Origin: Misgurnus anguillicaudatus
Lineage: Eukaryota > Chordata > Actinopteri > Cypriniformes > Cobitidae
Assembly (NCBI RefSeq): GCF_027580225.2
Contig: NC_073361.2
Span: 31,878,501-31,942,500, forward strand
Length of the DNA stretch: 64,000 nt
Reading direction: 5' to 3'
Part shown: positions 29,972-42,049 of the stretch, in pieces
Layout: every line of letters starts with the position of its first letter
Position numbering within the stretch: position 1 is the stretch's first letter
Program-made: the position numbers and the translations under genes
The notes under the pieces: generated by a model
Database searches by the model: none
What the model was told of the DNA's origin: nothing
What the model saw: the letters and a program-made list of their open reading frames with translations, nothing else

Positions 29972-32891
29972 TTAATTAAGTATATTCTGAATTTGAAAAG
30001 ATATTTAATTTTAATGTTTTCAAACCCGTTATGTTTACAGGTTTGAAACAAAGTTTTTCTTCCAATGCGACATGAATAAAAATGTTTTAACATACTTATT
30101 TTTAAATAGATTTCAAAATATACTTCAGCACACTGTAAAAAATTATTTTTCTGTTCAATTAAGTCAGATTTTTAAGTCATTTCAATTTATGATTATTTAT
30201 CTTGAGTAGTGATGAGTTTTTATAACTTATAAAATGAAGTTGACTTATTTTAACAATATTTTATAAGTTGTAGTAAACAACAATAAGTTTAAATGACAGT
30301 TGAAACCATTTTTTGTATATTTTGAAATGTATTTAAAATGATATTTGTCATATGGGGTGACTCCACACAAACACTGATCTTCATTTAATCTGCTGTAACG
30401 TCAGCATTTGTTCACTAAACTCACTGATTTAATGATGTTTTATCAACAAAAGTTCAGGAGGAACACTTTAAATAATCTAACTAATCACCTTGTTATTGTG
30501 ACCAGCTGTCAATAATCATCAATCAGATGTTCACCTGATCAGCATTAATGGAAACCTATATAAGACCCCTCTTAACAATGACTTCAGAAATATATATTCT
30601 ATACTTATTAAATAAAATTATATAATTAAATTATATTAAAAATGTAAAAGTATAAAACATATAGACTAAAGTATTATACGTGTGTAATCACGGCTATACT
30701 CAAAGGCTGAACAATATCAGTTATGTTTGTTTATTTCATTAGTGAGACAGATATCACAGCTCAATGAAACATCAGTTAGAGACTTTATGTGAAGTATAAG
30801 AAACAAACAGATCCAGAAAACATCAAGAGTCTGAATTTAAATTTATTTCATAGAAAGCACAGCATCAGATACTGTAAACCATCTCAGAGACTTTCTGAAC
30901 TCTCAGAAACACATTTCATCATACATCTGTGTACATAAATGATGCAGTGTAACACTGACAGCTGTTCTCAGAACAGTCCAATGATGCACTTTAATGAGCT
31001 TTATAATTAACATTGAACAGAGTCACGAGTCATTTCTTCCATCCGAAAATATCAAACTTAATGCTGCTAGTACATTATTACAGCGATAAATATGAGTCAG
31101 TCCATCACTCTCAAATATATACAAGAGTCCACAATATACATATAATACAATAAATATCATTAAAATCATTCATAAAACATTGAAATGAACAGCAACTGAC
31201 AATACAGCACTGCTGATGGGCAACATATACAAACTAAACATGAAATAGTTTTGATCTTTCATTGGGGAAATACAAAATAATACAAATAACATTAATTGAG
31301 ATATTTACTCACGATTTATTTACACATGATTTAATAAAAATAATATGCATTATACAGCAGTGGCTCTCATACTGGTGGGTGTGAGATTGTGCCAGGAGAC
31401 AAACATTTTATAAAATACATTCATTTATCATAATGTTGTTTATTTAAACCTCAGATAAATAAGGCTACTAACCAACAACACTACAGTGTGAAATTAAATA
31501 TGTTTTGTTTAATTCAAATTTTAAGTTTTGCAAAGTTTTATGTCATAAAATTTCTTTGGGTACTACAAAATGATGCACCCACCGTACACAAGGGGTGGGG
31601 GGCACACGCTGGAAAAGTTTAAGCAGCACTGACCTACAGTATTGACGAGGATGTTGATAAATTAATGAAGTGACACATGTAAGGGTTTTGTAAAGAAGTG
31701 ATTCGGGCCGTTTATTGCTCAACCATTTTGTAGAATTGATTTTTTTCTTGTCAGTTTATTTTTCTTGTTAGGATAGATGATGTGTCTCTCTAAAGGTTTA
31801 ACACGTAAACACCATTGGAGCAAGATAGAGGTGTTTAAGATTTGAGTTGGCACACGGTTGATGAGATTTAGTATTAAAAACATGTCCGTCATTTTCACCT
31901 CCACCCATTCAAAGCTGATGAGAGCTAAAATATAACTTCTGGTTATGGTCACAAAAAAAAAGTCTGGATTATTTGTTTTAAGCTTCATGAGTATACTGCT
32001 GTAAACCATTCTGTCTGAGAAGATTTTATTATAAATCATCCTAAATTCACAGCAGCACAACAAATACTATTATGCTGTTATCTATAATTGTACTTTATAA
32101 AATTTAAATCAACATAATTTATTATTGAGAATGAAATTATTTTTTAATAAAGTAAAATAAAAGCCTATAAACAGTGCTATAAATATTTTTATGTGCATAA
32201 ATATATTTTCTTATTTCTTGATTTTAAAAAACAAACGGCTCAGAGATTCTGAAAGCTTTTGTGACCTGGTAAGTCTTGATGTTAAATGTTTAAGTGTTTC
32301 TTATTAGGGGGTTTATTAAAATGATTGCTTTTTTTAATCTACTTAAACTGAATTTTCACCAAAGGCAGAGCGCTAAAAACCCTTTAAACTCGAAATTCTT
32401 TAATGTGATCATTGAAACATTCATGTGTGTTTGCATGCACTGCCCATCAGGAGAATAAAGACCTCACATTCATGTAGTTTTAATGTCCAGTTGTAATGTT
32501 TTCCACAGATTCATATCAAGTGACTTAAACATACAGCAGATGTGACTTCAGTTAAATGTCTTCTGTTCAATTATTCATGACAAACATCTAAACGTCCTCT
32601 TTACATCTGAAGCAGCTTTCAAAACATCTCAAGATAATAAAACAGCATTTAGCTCATCAAAACTATTGAGAATCTGTCACACTAAAATACCCAAATATAA
32701 AGAATATAAAATAATATTGCATAAAGAAATTGAATTATTTTATTAGATTTTAGGGTGAAACATGACCCAGTGAGATTAATCCACTCATGATATTCAGTCC
32801 CTAAAACACAACATTCAATCTAAAAACATCATTCACAGACAGATCATGAATAACATCAAGAAGAAAGAGGAATCATCTGATACATTCTTAA
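29972..32891. other. V4 upstream spacer, second part
   Basis: Continues the shared spacer and aligns with 14775-17741 nearly throughout. No gene. It holds the hAT MITE copy at 31358-31631. Confidence 0.65.
31358..31631. mobile_element. hAT-type MITE, unit 2 copy
   Basis: Same element and same position in the spacer as 16204-16476: CAGTGGCTCTCATACT at the left and GCAGCACTG at the right. The left target duplication has decayed (ATACAG against ACCTACAG). Confidence 0.8.
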
Positions 32892-33690
32892 GCAATATTG
32901 CTTGAGTAGGAGTGTGATATAGCTCTATATCATCATGGCTGTGATTAGGCCAGAGGCACGAGGCCGCAGGCCGAGAGCGATATTGCTTTTATACAACAGT
33001 TCGACAGCACACGTTTGAAAAACGAAAACTAGAAAACAACAACAGAGTTATTTTAAAAGCCTCTTTGTTTGAGAACTACTTCTTCCGCCACGAATTTGAG
33101 GGCTGCCAGAATGACAGGTAACACTTTCGGCTGCTTTGAATCTCATAACAACTCAATAGACGGAAAAGCCGTAACTTTATATTAGAGACTGTCCTTTTAT
33201 ATTACCGTTTCTTGGTCACAAAGTGTAGTTTTAAGATTAGTTCAGTCGAGAATGTATATGAATTATATTTAAATCTGCCGTCGATTAGTAAAGATAGCGC
33301 CTGTTTGAACGTTTGCTTGGTGAGATTCGGTACGAATGAGAACCAAAGCATGAGCGGACATCAGTGTTCACTCGCCCCGCTGACCACCGCCCTCTCTGGG
33401 CTACATTTCTGAAAGAGATACCCTGGCTCTCATGTTGGCCTTGTTTGTTTATTTGGTGTCATCAGGGTGGGATTTGTAAAAAAAACAGAGGGGGGGATGT
33501 TTTCATTGGCGTCGATTTCGGCAACGGTGGGTACCCACCATATTTCGTCATGAGTCATTTTGTACCCACCATTAGTTTTAACTTTTTTGACTGTTTTCAG
33601 TATGAAGAGCAATATATGAGAAATTTGGTAATCATTGTCCGACCTAACAAAAATCCATTATAATATTATTATTATTTTTTATATATTTAA

Positions 33691-34152
33691 GCAATAAGGT
33701 ACGAGAGGCTGTGCTGTATCGTGAATAAGTAACGGCTGAAGGGCGTTGTTAGGCACGACGCGAAGCGGAGTGCCTGCAACCCCTTCAGCCGTTACTTATT
33801 CACGATACAGCACTTGCCTCGAGTACCCTACTGCTTTTATAAAACGGTTACCACACAATATTAAAGTAAAAAAAATATTAGTGCAACTTTCATGAAGTTA
33901 AATCAATAAAAGCATTCCTTCCGCTAGAAAAAATAGTCCCTGAATGCAAACAACAACATGGAAGCTCAAATAAAAACAACAAACTGCTCTCAGACTTTGT
34001 CTCATTATATGTTTATGTGTTGCTAAGGGTGTTGCTAAGGGCGCAGTGATATTAAATAGAACCGTTGGGTGAAGCGGTCATAGCAGTGTTTTATTGTGAA
34101 TAAAGCACACCTATTGACCAATCAGAATCAAGGATTGGAACTAACCGTTTTA
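33691..34152. mobile_element. Hairpin-bearing MITE-like element
   Basis: About 33 bp at 33712-33746 (starting GTGCTGTATCGTGAATAAGT) recur in inverted form at 33781-33813, giving a long stem with a loop of about 35 bp. The right part carries CCAATCAGAATCAAGGATTGG and ends near TAACCGTTTTATAA. The architecture resembles copies A-C at a smaller scale. Boundaries are approximate. Confidence 0.6.
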
Positions 34153-34534
34153 TAATTCTAATTAAAATATTTCTAATATTCAGAAATGCGCTCCCCACTC
34201 ACGAGCTCTGATCGGAACAAACCCGAACCTCACTGTCTGCTGAACTTGCGCAGAAACATAAAAATATAACCAGCTTTTCAAAATGGTTTTAAAACTAAAC
34301 ATTTATACTATTTTAGCACAAATTATGAGCTTATTGACGATTTTTTATCATTCTTGACATAATGCGTCTCTGTCCACAGCACATTTCAAAACATTTTAAT
34401 TCATAAAAATAAATCATGAGAACATGAACTCATCACTGCATTTGCAGGAATTGTAAAATCTTTTTTCTTATTAACTCATGAAGCAGCCTAACACATTATT
34501 TTTACTCTAATAGCTTATCTTTCCCCACACATAT

Positions 34535-36272
34535 CAAGCCCGTAGGCAGGGGGGGTTCGGGTGGTTCGAACGAACCCCCCCCTCACTAAAAAGGTCCAGA
34601 ATTTAAGTCGTTTTTTCGCTTGATTTTTGTCATCATTGTTTTAATCAATGCTTGTGACAAATATTCTGGGTTCCTGTTTCAAATTTATATGATACATTAT
34701 TGAAGCTGGACACATGATTTCTGTCATTTTCTGATGCTCGTTTTATTTGACAACGCTCAGCGCTCGTTTGACTTCTGGCTGCGCTGCGCAGACTGATCGG
34801 AATGTGACGTCTTAGCACCGCGAGACCGATTCAATAGTAAATATCTCACTATGCTTTTAAATAGATCTCGCGGTAGTGTGGTGTCACAAGTAAGATTAAG
34901 TAAGATAAAGTCAAAATTATTCCGAGATGACCAATAAAATCAGACTGAGGTGCAACACAGGGGTCAGATGCGCAGTTAGTGGAAGTGCAAGAAAGATGTA
35001 AGTAATCAAACGCTGACTATTATACAGTAGTTTAATGATGTGAGATATGAAACGCAGTGATTGTCAAGGTGACAAGACAAGAAACATTAGACCACATGGG
35101 TGTCCAAATTTAATGCGCTGCTTTAACTCCCTCCAGTACTCCCATTATTCAGCGTGTTTATTAACAAAATTCAACGCCACTCTTTAATTCTTTAAGATAT
35201 CTTTTTTACTGTATGATTAGATTCACTGTGTTGTACTGAACTGCTGCGCTGCGAAGCTTGAACTTGAAAACGCGACGCATCACGTGCGCCCACCGGTAAT
35301 GCGCGTGCACGGAGTTTAAATGAGCCCATATTCATCTTTTGGCTTAAACATTTTATTGCATTCGGTCTTAAAGCCATATAAACAGTACCTGTTGAAGTCA
35401 CTAAAGTTAATTAAACAACAAAAGAAGAGAAAGTCACTCACTGGTCCTGACTGTAAGTGAGCTCTGCTATTAAAAGTAAGTTTAAGGTTTATCGTGGAAT
35501 TTTGATTTTCTGAACAACTTTTACTAAAGTTACTGCAGTTAACAAGAAGCCTTTTGCTTCATTAACAGACATTAAATCAGATGTGAGAAGTTTAAAATGA
35601 AGGCTTGCATTATGTTTACATCATACACAGTTAGTATAATGCATGCAGGGCAAGAAGAATATTTATCTAATGTGGGGTAATGTGAAGTAATCGTAGATTC
35701 ATTTATGCTTTTTTTAATAATTACAGTTTTCTTTCATGGGATATGGACCCCCTAAAGTTGCCTCTGCCAACCCATTTATACAATTCTAGTTCCCTGCATT
35801 ACTGATTTTGTATTTAAGCATATTAAGTGTATAATAAGTGTGTGCATATTTTGAATTAATTTAATAAACTAATTATTGATGGCCTTTAGTTAATTCACTA
35901 AAATGATCCTATATTCAGTAAGCCTATGTTTACTTTACTGACAGCCCATTGTGCCCAGGATGGTAAAATAATTATTACAATGCATTCCTATAATGACCAA
36001 CACAAATCTTCTGCATACTGACATGGTTTGAAATCTATAGTTATGATTCTTTGGTTTTCTGATGTTTTTTGAAATTCATATATGTAGAGCAGAGAAAAAA
36101 AAAATTTCCTGGGGTGCATGCCCTAGAAAAATACATATATGGATCTCTGTATTTATTAAATCTTGCGTATGGCCCTGCTCATAATTAAATACAAAAGGAG
36201 GAGAAAAACTGCAAAAAGGTCCACTTTTTGAAAAAAAGAACCCCCCCTTTCAATAGGCTGGCTACGGACCTG
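34535..36272. mobile_element. Nested element with CAAGCCCGTAGG ends
   Basis: Ends CAAGCCCGTAGGCAGGGGGG and, inverted, CAGGTCCGTAGCCAGCC. CATAT occurs on both sides (34530-34534 and 36273-36277). It contains GTTCGAACGAACCCCCC-type sequence. There is no recognised protein. Confidence 0.65.
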
Positions 36273-37670
36273 CATATGAACTTTGATCATGCACAACGAA
36301 AAAACACGCAAGAATTAAATCTTGAATGGCAAAACTATATGGCACAACATAGTGTCATCTTAAACATAAATATGAACAATGCATTGATTGCAAAGTTAAA
36401 CCATTACAGTAGAAACAGTTTTAATGCTGCTTTTAAAGTAATAACATTAACTTTACACCGCGATGCTGAGCTACAGTGAAATGATAGAAAAGTCAGATGC
36501 ATTATGTGTTAGTCACTTAGCCTCATTTGCGCAAACTGGACGCGCCCGCGCCTTGCTAAACGCCTCATCGGCATTTCTCATGTGTAACTTCAGCCATTCT
36601 CAGTGGTTTGACTGGGACACTAACTCTGCTTGTCATCATAAACAGATAATCAGATTGTTATGTTTATTCCCGCTTTATTAATATGCGTCTGAGTGTGCTG
36701 CATTTCATCGTTTCGACACACAGCTCCATAACCATCTCGCAAGTGTTGATAGGTGAGGTGTAACCAATCAGATAGCGCCGTGGGCGGGACATTGAGCAAG
36801 TCTGCAGAGTGGTAGTCTCGCGTAGCCAGACCTTCAATACTTCAGCCAACAGTTTGTGGGCGTGACGTCTGAGGCTGAGACTAGCAGAGTGGTGAATACA
36901 GAGAGGCTGCGAGGCAGCTGTATCAGAGCCAGCCAGCCAAAGTAGCGCATTTTAAAACAAAATTGACTTTAATCAAACCACGGATCCGTGATAAGTTTTG
37001 TGATCCATCTCGCCACTAGTGTAGTAGCACTGATCACTTTGAGGGGGGGATAAATTTATCCCCACCGGGGATAAAAATAATTAAGCAGAGTCAGGGATAC
37101 ATTGACCAGAAAGGGGGAAATCCCACGCATCCCCCCCGGCAAATCGCACCCTGGGTGTCATGATCAAACTATTACTTGTTTTTTAATTCATATTTCGTGT
37201 CTTTTGTGTTGTTATTGTTTTGGCGCGAGGTAAAAGTGAATAAACTATACTTGTATAATGTTACTATTGCTTTCTCATTTATTCTTAACGTGATACGAGC
37301 ACTCGATTATTATTATTAAACTTTGTTCTTGTCAGTACTATACAAAACGGTTTTTTATAAGTGTCAGAGAGATGTTTTTGCATGCTGCTTATAAATATAT
37401 CAGTGGCGATATCTCATAACATGTTTTAATAGTCACGTCACGATAAAGTAAATGATCAATGTCCACATTTAAAAGCTTCGGTGCTTACCTGCAGTTCCAC
37501 GGTGTTTTCGCGTTCTGATAAGAAATATAGCTCCAGAAAAAAAAACGAGTGTCTATATTCCTCTTTCCAAGTGTTAATCATCCACACGATGTGACAAGAC
37601 ATTTCTCCCATTAACTTTAACGTAACATCCATACATTTATTAGATGACTCATCTATTTATCTGAAAGATT

Positions 37671-38735
37671 ATCCAGCATCATGAAGTGTTTTAATGTGAA
37701 CTATTTTCTTTTCAGAAATTCACAATTTTATACCCAAGTTTGAGTCAGCACATTAAAATGTATTTAAGCCATTAAAACTGTGACACAAACCTTACATTGG
37801 GTCGATTAAATTTGTTAAACTCTGTTTCATAATATATGCTTCTCAAATGTTGATGACAGTAATTGTGTCTGAGGTTTTGTTTGTGTTTGACTTTTATGTG
37901 ATTGTGAGATCACAGTGGATGAGTTTTTTAGATGTAATATATTAATGCCTGTCTCAAAGATATACTGTATACTTCATAATGTGATGTAAAACATTCAGTA
38001 AAATAATAAATACATCCCTACACTGCACAGAGCATCTTTACAGTAATGTACACCAAGCAGCGAAAAAAGCTTATACAAAATATACAGACATGTTTACATT
38101 TATTTAATATCATTTTTGACTGAAATGTTACTTTAATTCAATTCTTAAAGTGTAAGATATTAGTGAAGTATTAAAGGGAAACGTGATTGAGGGTTTGGAC
38201 TTTAGGAAAAGCTCTGCTCACATCTGTCTTATACTTATCATTTAACATTTTAGTGTTTGATGTTACATTCATTAAAGAGTTTAAAAAACTTTACATTTGT
38301 GTGGAAGTCATTTATTATTCATTAAAAATATTTTGCTAACATTTAACACATTAAAATGAATGACGTTGACTTGTTTTAATAGTTTAGAGAAATTGCATTT
38401 CCAGATGAAAGTAAAGTAAAGTTGATGTGGTTTGAAGATGTTAACATGAGACAGAGCTGAGAGGATCAGAATCACTCAACACTATCAATGCAAATCTGAT
38501 TTTCACATCTCACATTTACTGTTTGTTTAAATGATGTGAACCTGAACACTTTCACTTCTTCTCAATGAAGACTTTAGTTATTTATGAGGCTAAACATTTC
38601 AAGATAAGTTTCTATGAACTGACTTCACAACAGACTTTATTCTTCACACAAACAGAAACCTCATCCTTGCTTTAATAATTAAAGTCTGTATAAAACCACA
38701 AAACATCCAAAAACTGACTGAAGATGATGGAATAT
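37671..38735. other. V5 downstream flank
   Basis: Aligns with 18666-19735, including the octamer ATGCAAAT at 38488-38495. No gene. Confidence 0.6.
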
Positions 38736-38914
38736 AAAAGTGTGTGTGTGTGTGGGTTGGTCTATGTGGTTTACGAGGACATGAATAGTGTATAATGACA
38801 TGTTTATTATACACAGAGAGTGTCCCCATAAACAGAAAAGCTAAAAAAAACTAAATGGTAGTTTTTCATAGATTAAAGACTGGCACAACGTTTTTGTGAC
38901 ATTGGGGTTAGGGA

Positions 38915-38915
<1 letters not shown>

Positions 38916-38954
<39 letters not shown>

Positions 38955-38964
38955 TATGTGTGTG
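38916..38964. repeat. TG microsatellite beside V5 RSS
   Basis: A (TG)n run ending in CGCGTATGTGTG, followed by the shared CAGCTGCAGTATCTGTCAG stretch. Confidence 0.93.
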
Positions 38965-39010
38965 CAGCTGCAGTATCTGTCAGGTGTATCTGTGCAGTCT
39001 GACTGAAGGA

Positions 39011-39038
39011 GGTTTTTGTACGACACTCTATCACTGTG
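39011..39038 (-). promoter_or_regulatory. V5 recombination signal (12-bp spacer)
   Basis: Plus strand: nonamer GGTTTTTGT 39011-39019, spacer ACGACACTCTAT 39020-39031 (it differs from the usual ACGACTCTTTAT), heptamer CACTGTG 39032-39038. Confidence 0.95.
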
Positions 39039-39484
39039 TGAACACATTGCTACCACTGATATAATGTAAACTCATACAGTAATAATCTCCTGCATCTTCA
39101 GGCTGAACTCCACTGATGCTCAGAGTAAAATCTGTACCACCATATACTCCACCGCCACTGAATCTCTGTGAAGTGTCACCATAACGAGCATCTGCTCCAG
39201 TAATGATGAGTTTAGGAGCTTCTCCAGGTTTCTGCTGATACCAAGATAAAGCCCAGCCACTTATTCCAGTATCAGTTGTACACTTTATATTGACGGTTTG
39301 TCCAACAGAAACAGATTGAGCTTTACTCTGAGTTACAGTAACTCCTCTGGATTCTGTTGAGAAGAAAATGATGTTTAATGAAATATAAAAGAGTCAAAAA
39401 CATTCAACTTAACAACAAGCTTTCACTTCTGTTACCTGGAATAAAAACTCCCAGAATCCAAATGAAGACGATGAAGAAATTCAT
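39039..39484 (-). CDS. Ig light-chain V segment V5 (Va type)
   Basis: Leader exon 39436-39484 (same MNFFIVFIWILGVFIP as V3 and V7) and V exon 39039-39353, open by hand translation. Cys25, CDR1 around GISGWA with an extra Trp, Trp38, LIITGADARYGD at CDR2, RFSGGGVYGGTDF, then QPEDAGDYYC (Pro where the others have Thr) and CDR3 MSLHYISGSNVF. The V5 ATG is 422 bp from the J3 nonamer in divergent orientation. An octamer-like ATGCAAAG lies at 39576-39583. Confidence 0.93.
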
Positions 39485-39906
39485 TTGTGTTTGTGTGTTT
39501 TGTAATGATGTTGTGTTATAAAATGTTTGTGTCAGACAGTTATAAAGACTCAGAGCACTGAAGCATGTGATGATAATGCAAAGTGTTTGTCTATTTAAAT
39601 AAACTCAACACACATCAGAGCTTTATCTTCATAGAAACACATTATACAGTCTGGATTAATAACACATTGAGATTAGATGAGAAGATATCAGGAGCGTTTA
39701 TGATGTCTTGTGTGTCTCTGTGTCTTCAATATTGTGAAGTTCAAACATTCAGTAAATGTGTTTTACTACAGACAGACATGTGTCTTTAAATTCACTTTTA
39801 TTCTTGTGTTGTATGTGTTTACACTTCTTCACAAGTCTATGATGTATGAATATTTGCTGTGATATGATGTGTTTGTGTCAGAGTCAGAGTTAGTGAAGCG
39901 TTCAGA
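39485..39906. promoter_or_regulatory. V5 promoter / J3 upstream interval
   Basis: Near-identical to 20482-20906. It has an octamer-like CTTTGCAT on the minus strand at 39576-39583 and TATAAC motifs toward V5. Confidence 0.7.
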
Positions 39907-39945
39907 GGTTTTTGTACAGCTGCTCGATTTGTTTCTATCACTGTG
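39907..39945 (+). promoter_or_regulatory. J3 recombination signal (23-bp spacer)
   Basis: Nonamer GGTTTTTGT 39907-39915, a 23-bp spacer 39916-39938, heptamer CACTGTG 39939-39945. Confidence 0.95.
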
Positions 39946-39983
39946 GTGGACATTCGGCACCGGCACGAGACTCGACGTCGGCA
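39946..39983 (+). CDS. Ig light-chain J segment, cluster 3 (J3)
   Basis: Reads W-T-F-G-T-G-T-R-L-D-V-G plus one base, then donor GTAAGT at 39984. FGTGT is a conservative variant of the J motif. It splices in phase 1 to C3. Confidence 0.94.
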
Positions 39984-41166
39984 GTAAGTACAAAACTTAT
40001 ATAATAAAATCATTTTTAATAGATTATACATTTTTTAGCATATTATATAGCATTTATTTCACTTGTATTTATTATTTTTAATTCTCAGTAAAAGCATTTT
40101 GAATATAAATCGAGATTTCTTTTGAAGAAGTGTAATTCAGTCCTATAAACAATTTTTTTTTTTTTTTATTCAATAGTCAAGAGGAAAAATCAAAAACCTC
40201 AATATTAAAATTATTTTCATGCAGGATTAAATGTGTTAGTTTTTCAGAAAGTTAAAATAATAAGAAGTTATAAATGTATAATTTTTCACATGGAAAATTA
40301 AGAGAAGGCAAGTTTATTGATAGACAGATTCACACACGGAGGTCATTTAAAGTGTTTTATCTTAAGGCGTTTAATGTTAACAGGTTTTAAAATAAATCTT
40401 GAGAATACGTTTTTAAAATTTCAAAAACAAGGTCAAAATTTATTTGTCTTTATTAACACATTTTGAGATCCAAGTGTCTGACAGCGGCGCTACTTTAATT
40501 TTTGTCGTGTGGCGTCACAGACTCACTTCTTATAAACACGAGTTAACAGAAGACATCTTGAGTCTCTGTTACTGACCAAATAAATTCAGTATTATTTTTA
40601 AAGTGAACTTCATAAATAACTACAAGCTGAGATGAGTCAAGATAAAGAAATTAAAAACATAGATCGAACAAGAAACTGGTATAAGATACAAGTAACTTTA
40701 TTATATTTGTAAATGATTATTTCTTGTCACAGAATGACGCGCAAGCGCAGTGAGACCCGACTGAATATTTACACAAACCTCTGTTACAAACCTTTATTAA
40801 AGTTTCACTATGATAGGATAAAATCATATTAAACATCTTTTACATTCAAACACAACTTACAAGAAATTATTTTAAACTTTTATGTATTTGCGAGACGCTT
40901 TAATATGCATTCAAGATATTGTACAGATTTTGGGAATCAAACCTTGTTGTTGCTTCACTTGAGTCACAGGAAATAAATATTCAAATAAAATATTGTTTTA
41001 TTATTACTGTGTTTGTATTATAATAAGTGTAGTGCATAAACAGAGTAAATGATATTAACTGATGATAAGATATTAAACTCAAAAACTGAATATATATTTT
41101 ATTATGGATTTATTTGATTTCTTTTGAATTTCTTCATCTTTTTCTCTCTGTATCTCTGTATGTCAG
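39984..41166 (+). other. J3-C3 intron with conserved block
   Basis: Almost colinear with the J4-C4 intron. The conserved block is 40461-40594 (CTGACAGCGGCG, TTGTCGTGTGGCG, TTACTGACCAAATAAATTCA). The E-box seen in J2 and J4 is CACGAG here. No gene. Confidence 0.6.
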
Positions 41167-41486
41167 GTTTAACTCGTCCTAAAGTGATCGTCCTGCCGCC
41201 GTCCAGTGAAGAGATTTCCAGCAAGAAGACAGCAACAGTGATGTGTGTGGCCAGCAATGGTTTCCCTTCAGACTGGAGTCTGAGCTGGAAAGTGAATGGG
41301 AAGATGTCAGGATCTCAGGAGAACAGAGCTGGAGTCCTACAGAAAGACGGCGGTCTGTACAGCTGGAGCAGCAGTCTGACTCTCACTGAACAAGAATGGA
41401 TCAACAGAGACTCAGTGATCTGTGAGATCAGTCGGGAAGGTCAGACAGTCACTGGAGAAGTGAAGAAAGATCTGTGTTCTCAGTAG
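41167..41486 (+). CDS. Ig light-chain constant exon, cluster 3 (C3)
   Basis: Starts S-L-T-R-P-K-V (C1 and C4 have S-V-S-R-P-K) after the acceptor at 41164-41166 and ends L-C-S-Q-stop at 41484-41486. Both intradomain Cys, the Trp and the terminal Cys are present. The body is identical in protein to C1 and C2. Poly(A) signal AATAAA at 41573-41578. The 3' flank departs from those of C1, C2 and C4 after about 41708, so the downstream region has been rearranged. Confidence 0.96.
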
Positions 41487-41578
41487 ATCCTCTCTTCTTC
41501 TCATCTCTTCTTCTCATTCATGTCTCACATCAACAGTTTGTGTCTCTGCTTTATTCATTCTCTATGCTTTTCAATAAA

Positions 41579-42049
41579 GAAATATTAAATATTGCTTCTT
41601 TGTCTTGTGATTTCTTTTGAATTTGAACAATGAGTATATTGATCATTGGCTCGTGTGTTTGTTTCTAAATAAACTTGACTCAATGAAGCATGAAGACATC
41701 TGCAGATAAATGATGAAACAAGTGCTTTATTTGATGTTTGTGGTGTAACAGAGACATCAGACTCATGTAAGTGTATGAACATCTGCTCTGTACAGAGAGG
41801 AACAGAAATCTGATGATGGAAATATGAGTCTCAGTTTCACTCTTTGACTCTCTGAAATGAATCGGTTCAGTTTCCACTGACAATGAACACATTGAATAAT
41901 TGAATCATTTGATGAACACTTGACCTGTATTATTTATATGATGATCACAGACTCATTCAGTTGTGTCCGACTCTTCTTAATGTTTTTCTTCACTAAACAT
42001 CTTGAGCAGTTTTTATCTCATCAAAGTCATGAAGCTCACTGAGCTTTAA
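41579..42049. other. C3 3' flank, partly diverged
   Basis: Matches the other C flanks to about 41708 (CATCTGCAGATA, one change from the double E-box) and then diverges. No gene. Confidence 0.5.

Larger units (their letters stand above)
33463..37153. mobile_element. hAT-type element inside copy C
   Basis: Inverted ends CAGGGTGGGATTTG...CAAATCGCACCCTG, flanked by the 8-bp direct repeat GGTGTCAT (33455-33462 and 37154-37161). Copy A has a single GGTGTCAT at the matching place, so this insertion followed the duplication. It is 3.7 kb, and much of that is two further insertions (33691-34152 and 34535-36272). No transposase domain is readable. Confidence 0.88.
32892..37670. mobile_element. Hairpin-ended transposon, copy C (with hAT insertion)
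   Basis: Same orientation and same spacer site as copy A (GCAATATTGCTTGAGTAGG after TTAA at 32892). It is split at 33463-37153 by a hAT-like element. After the insertion it extends about 170 bp further right than copy A, up to around 37670. The right boundary is approximate. Confidence 0.7.

Noticed and set aside
36228..36681. Short open frames in the 33463-37153 element
   Set aside because: They are short and overlapping, have no domain, and cross the boundary of a nested insertion.
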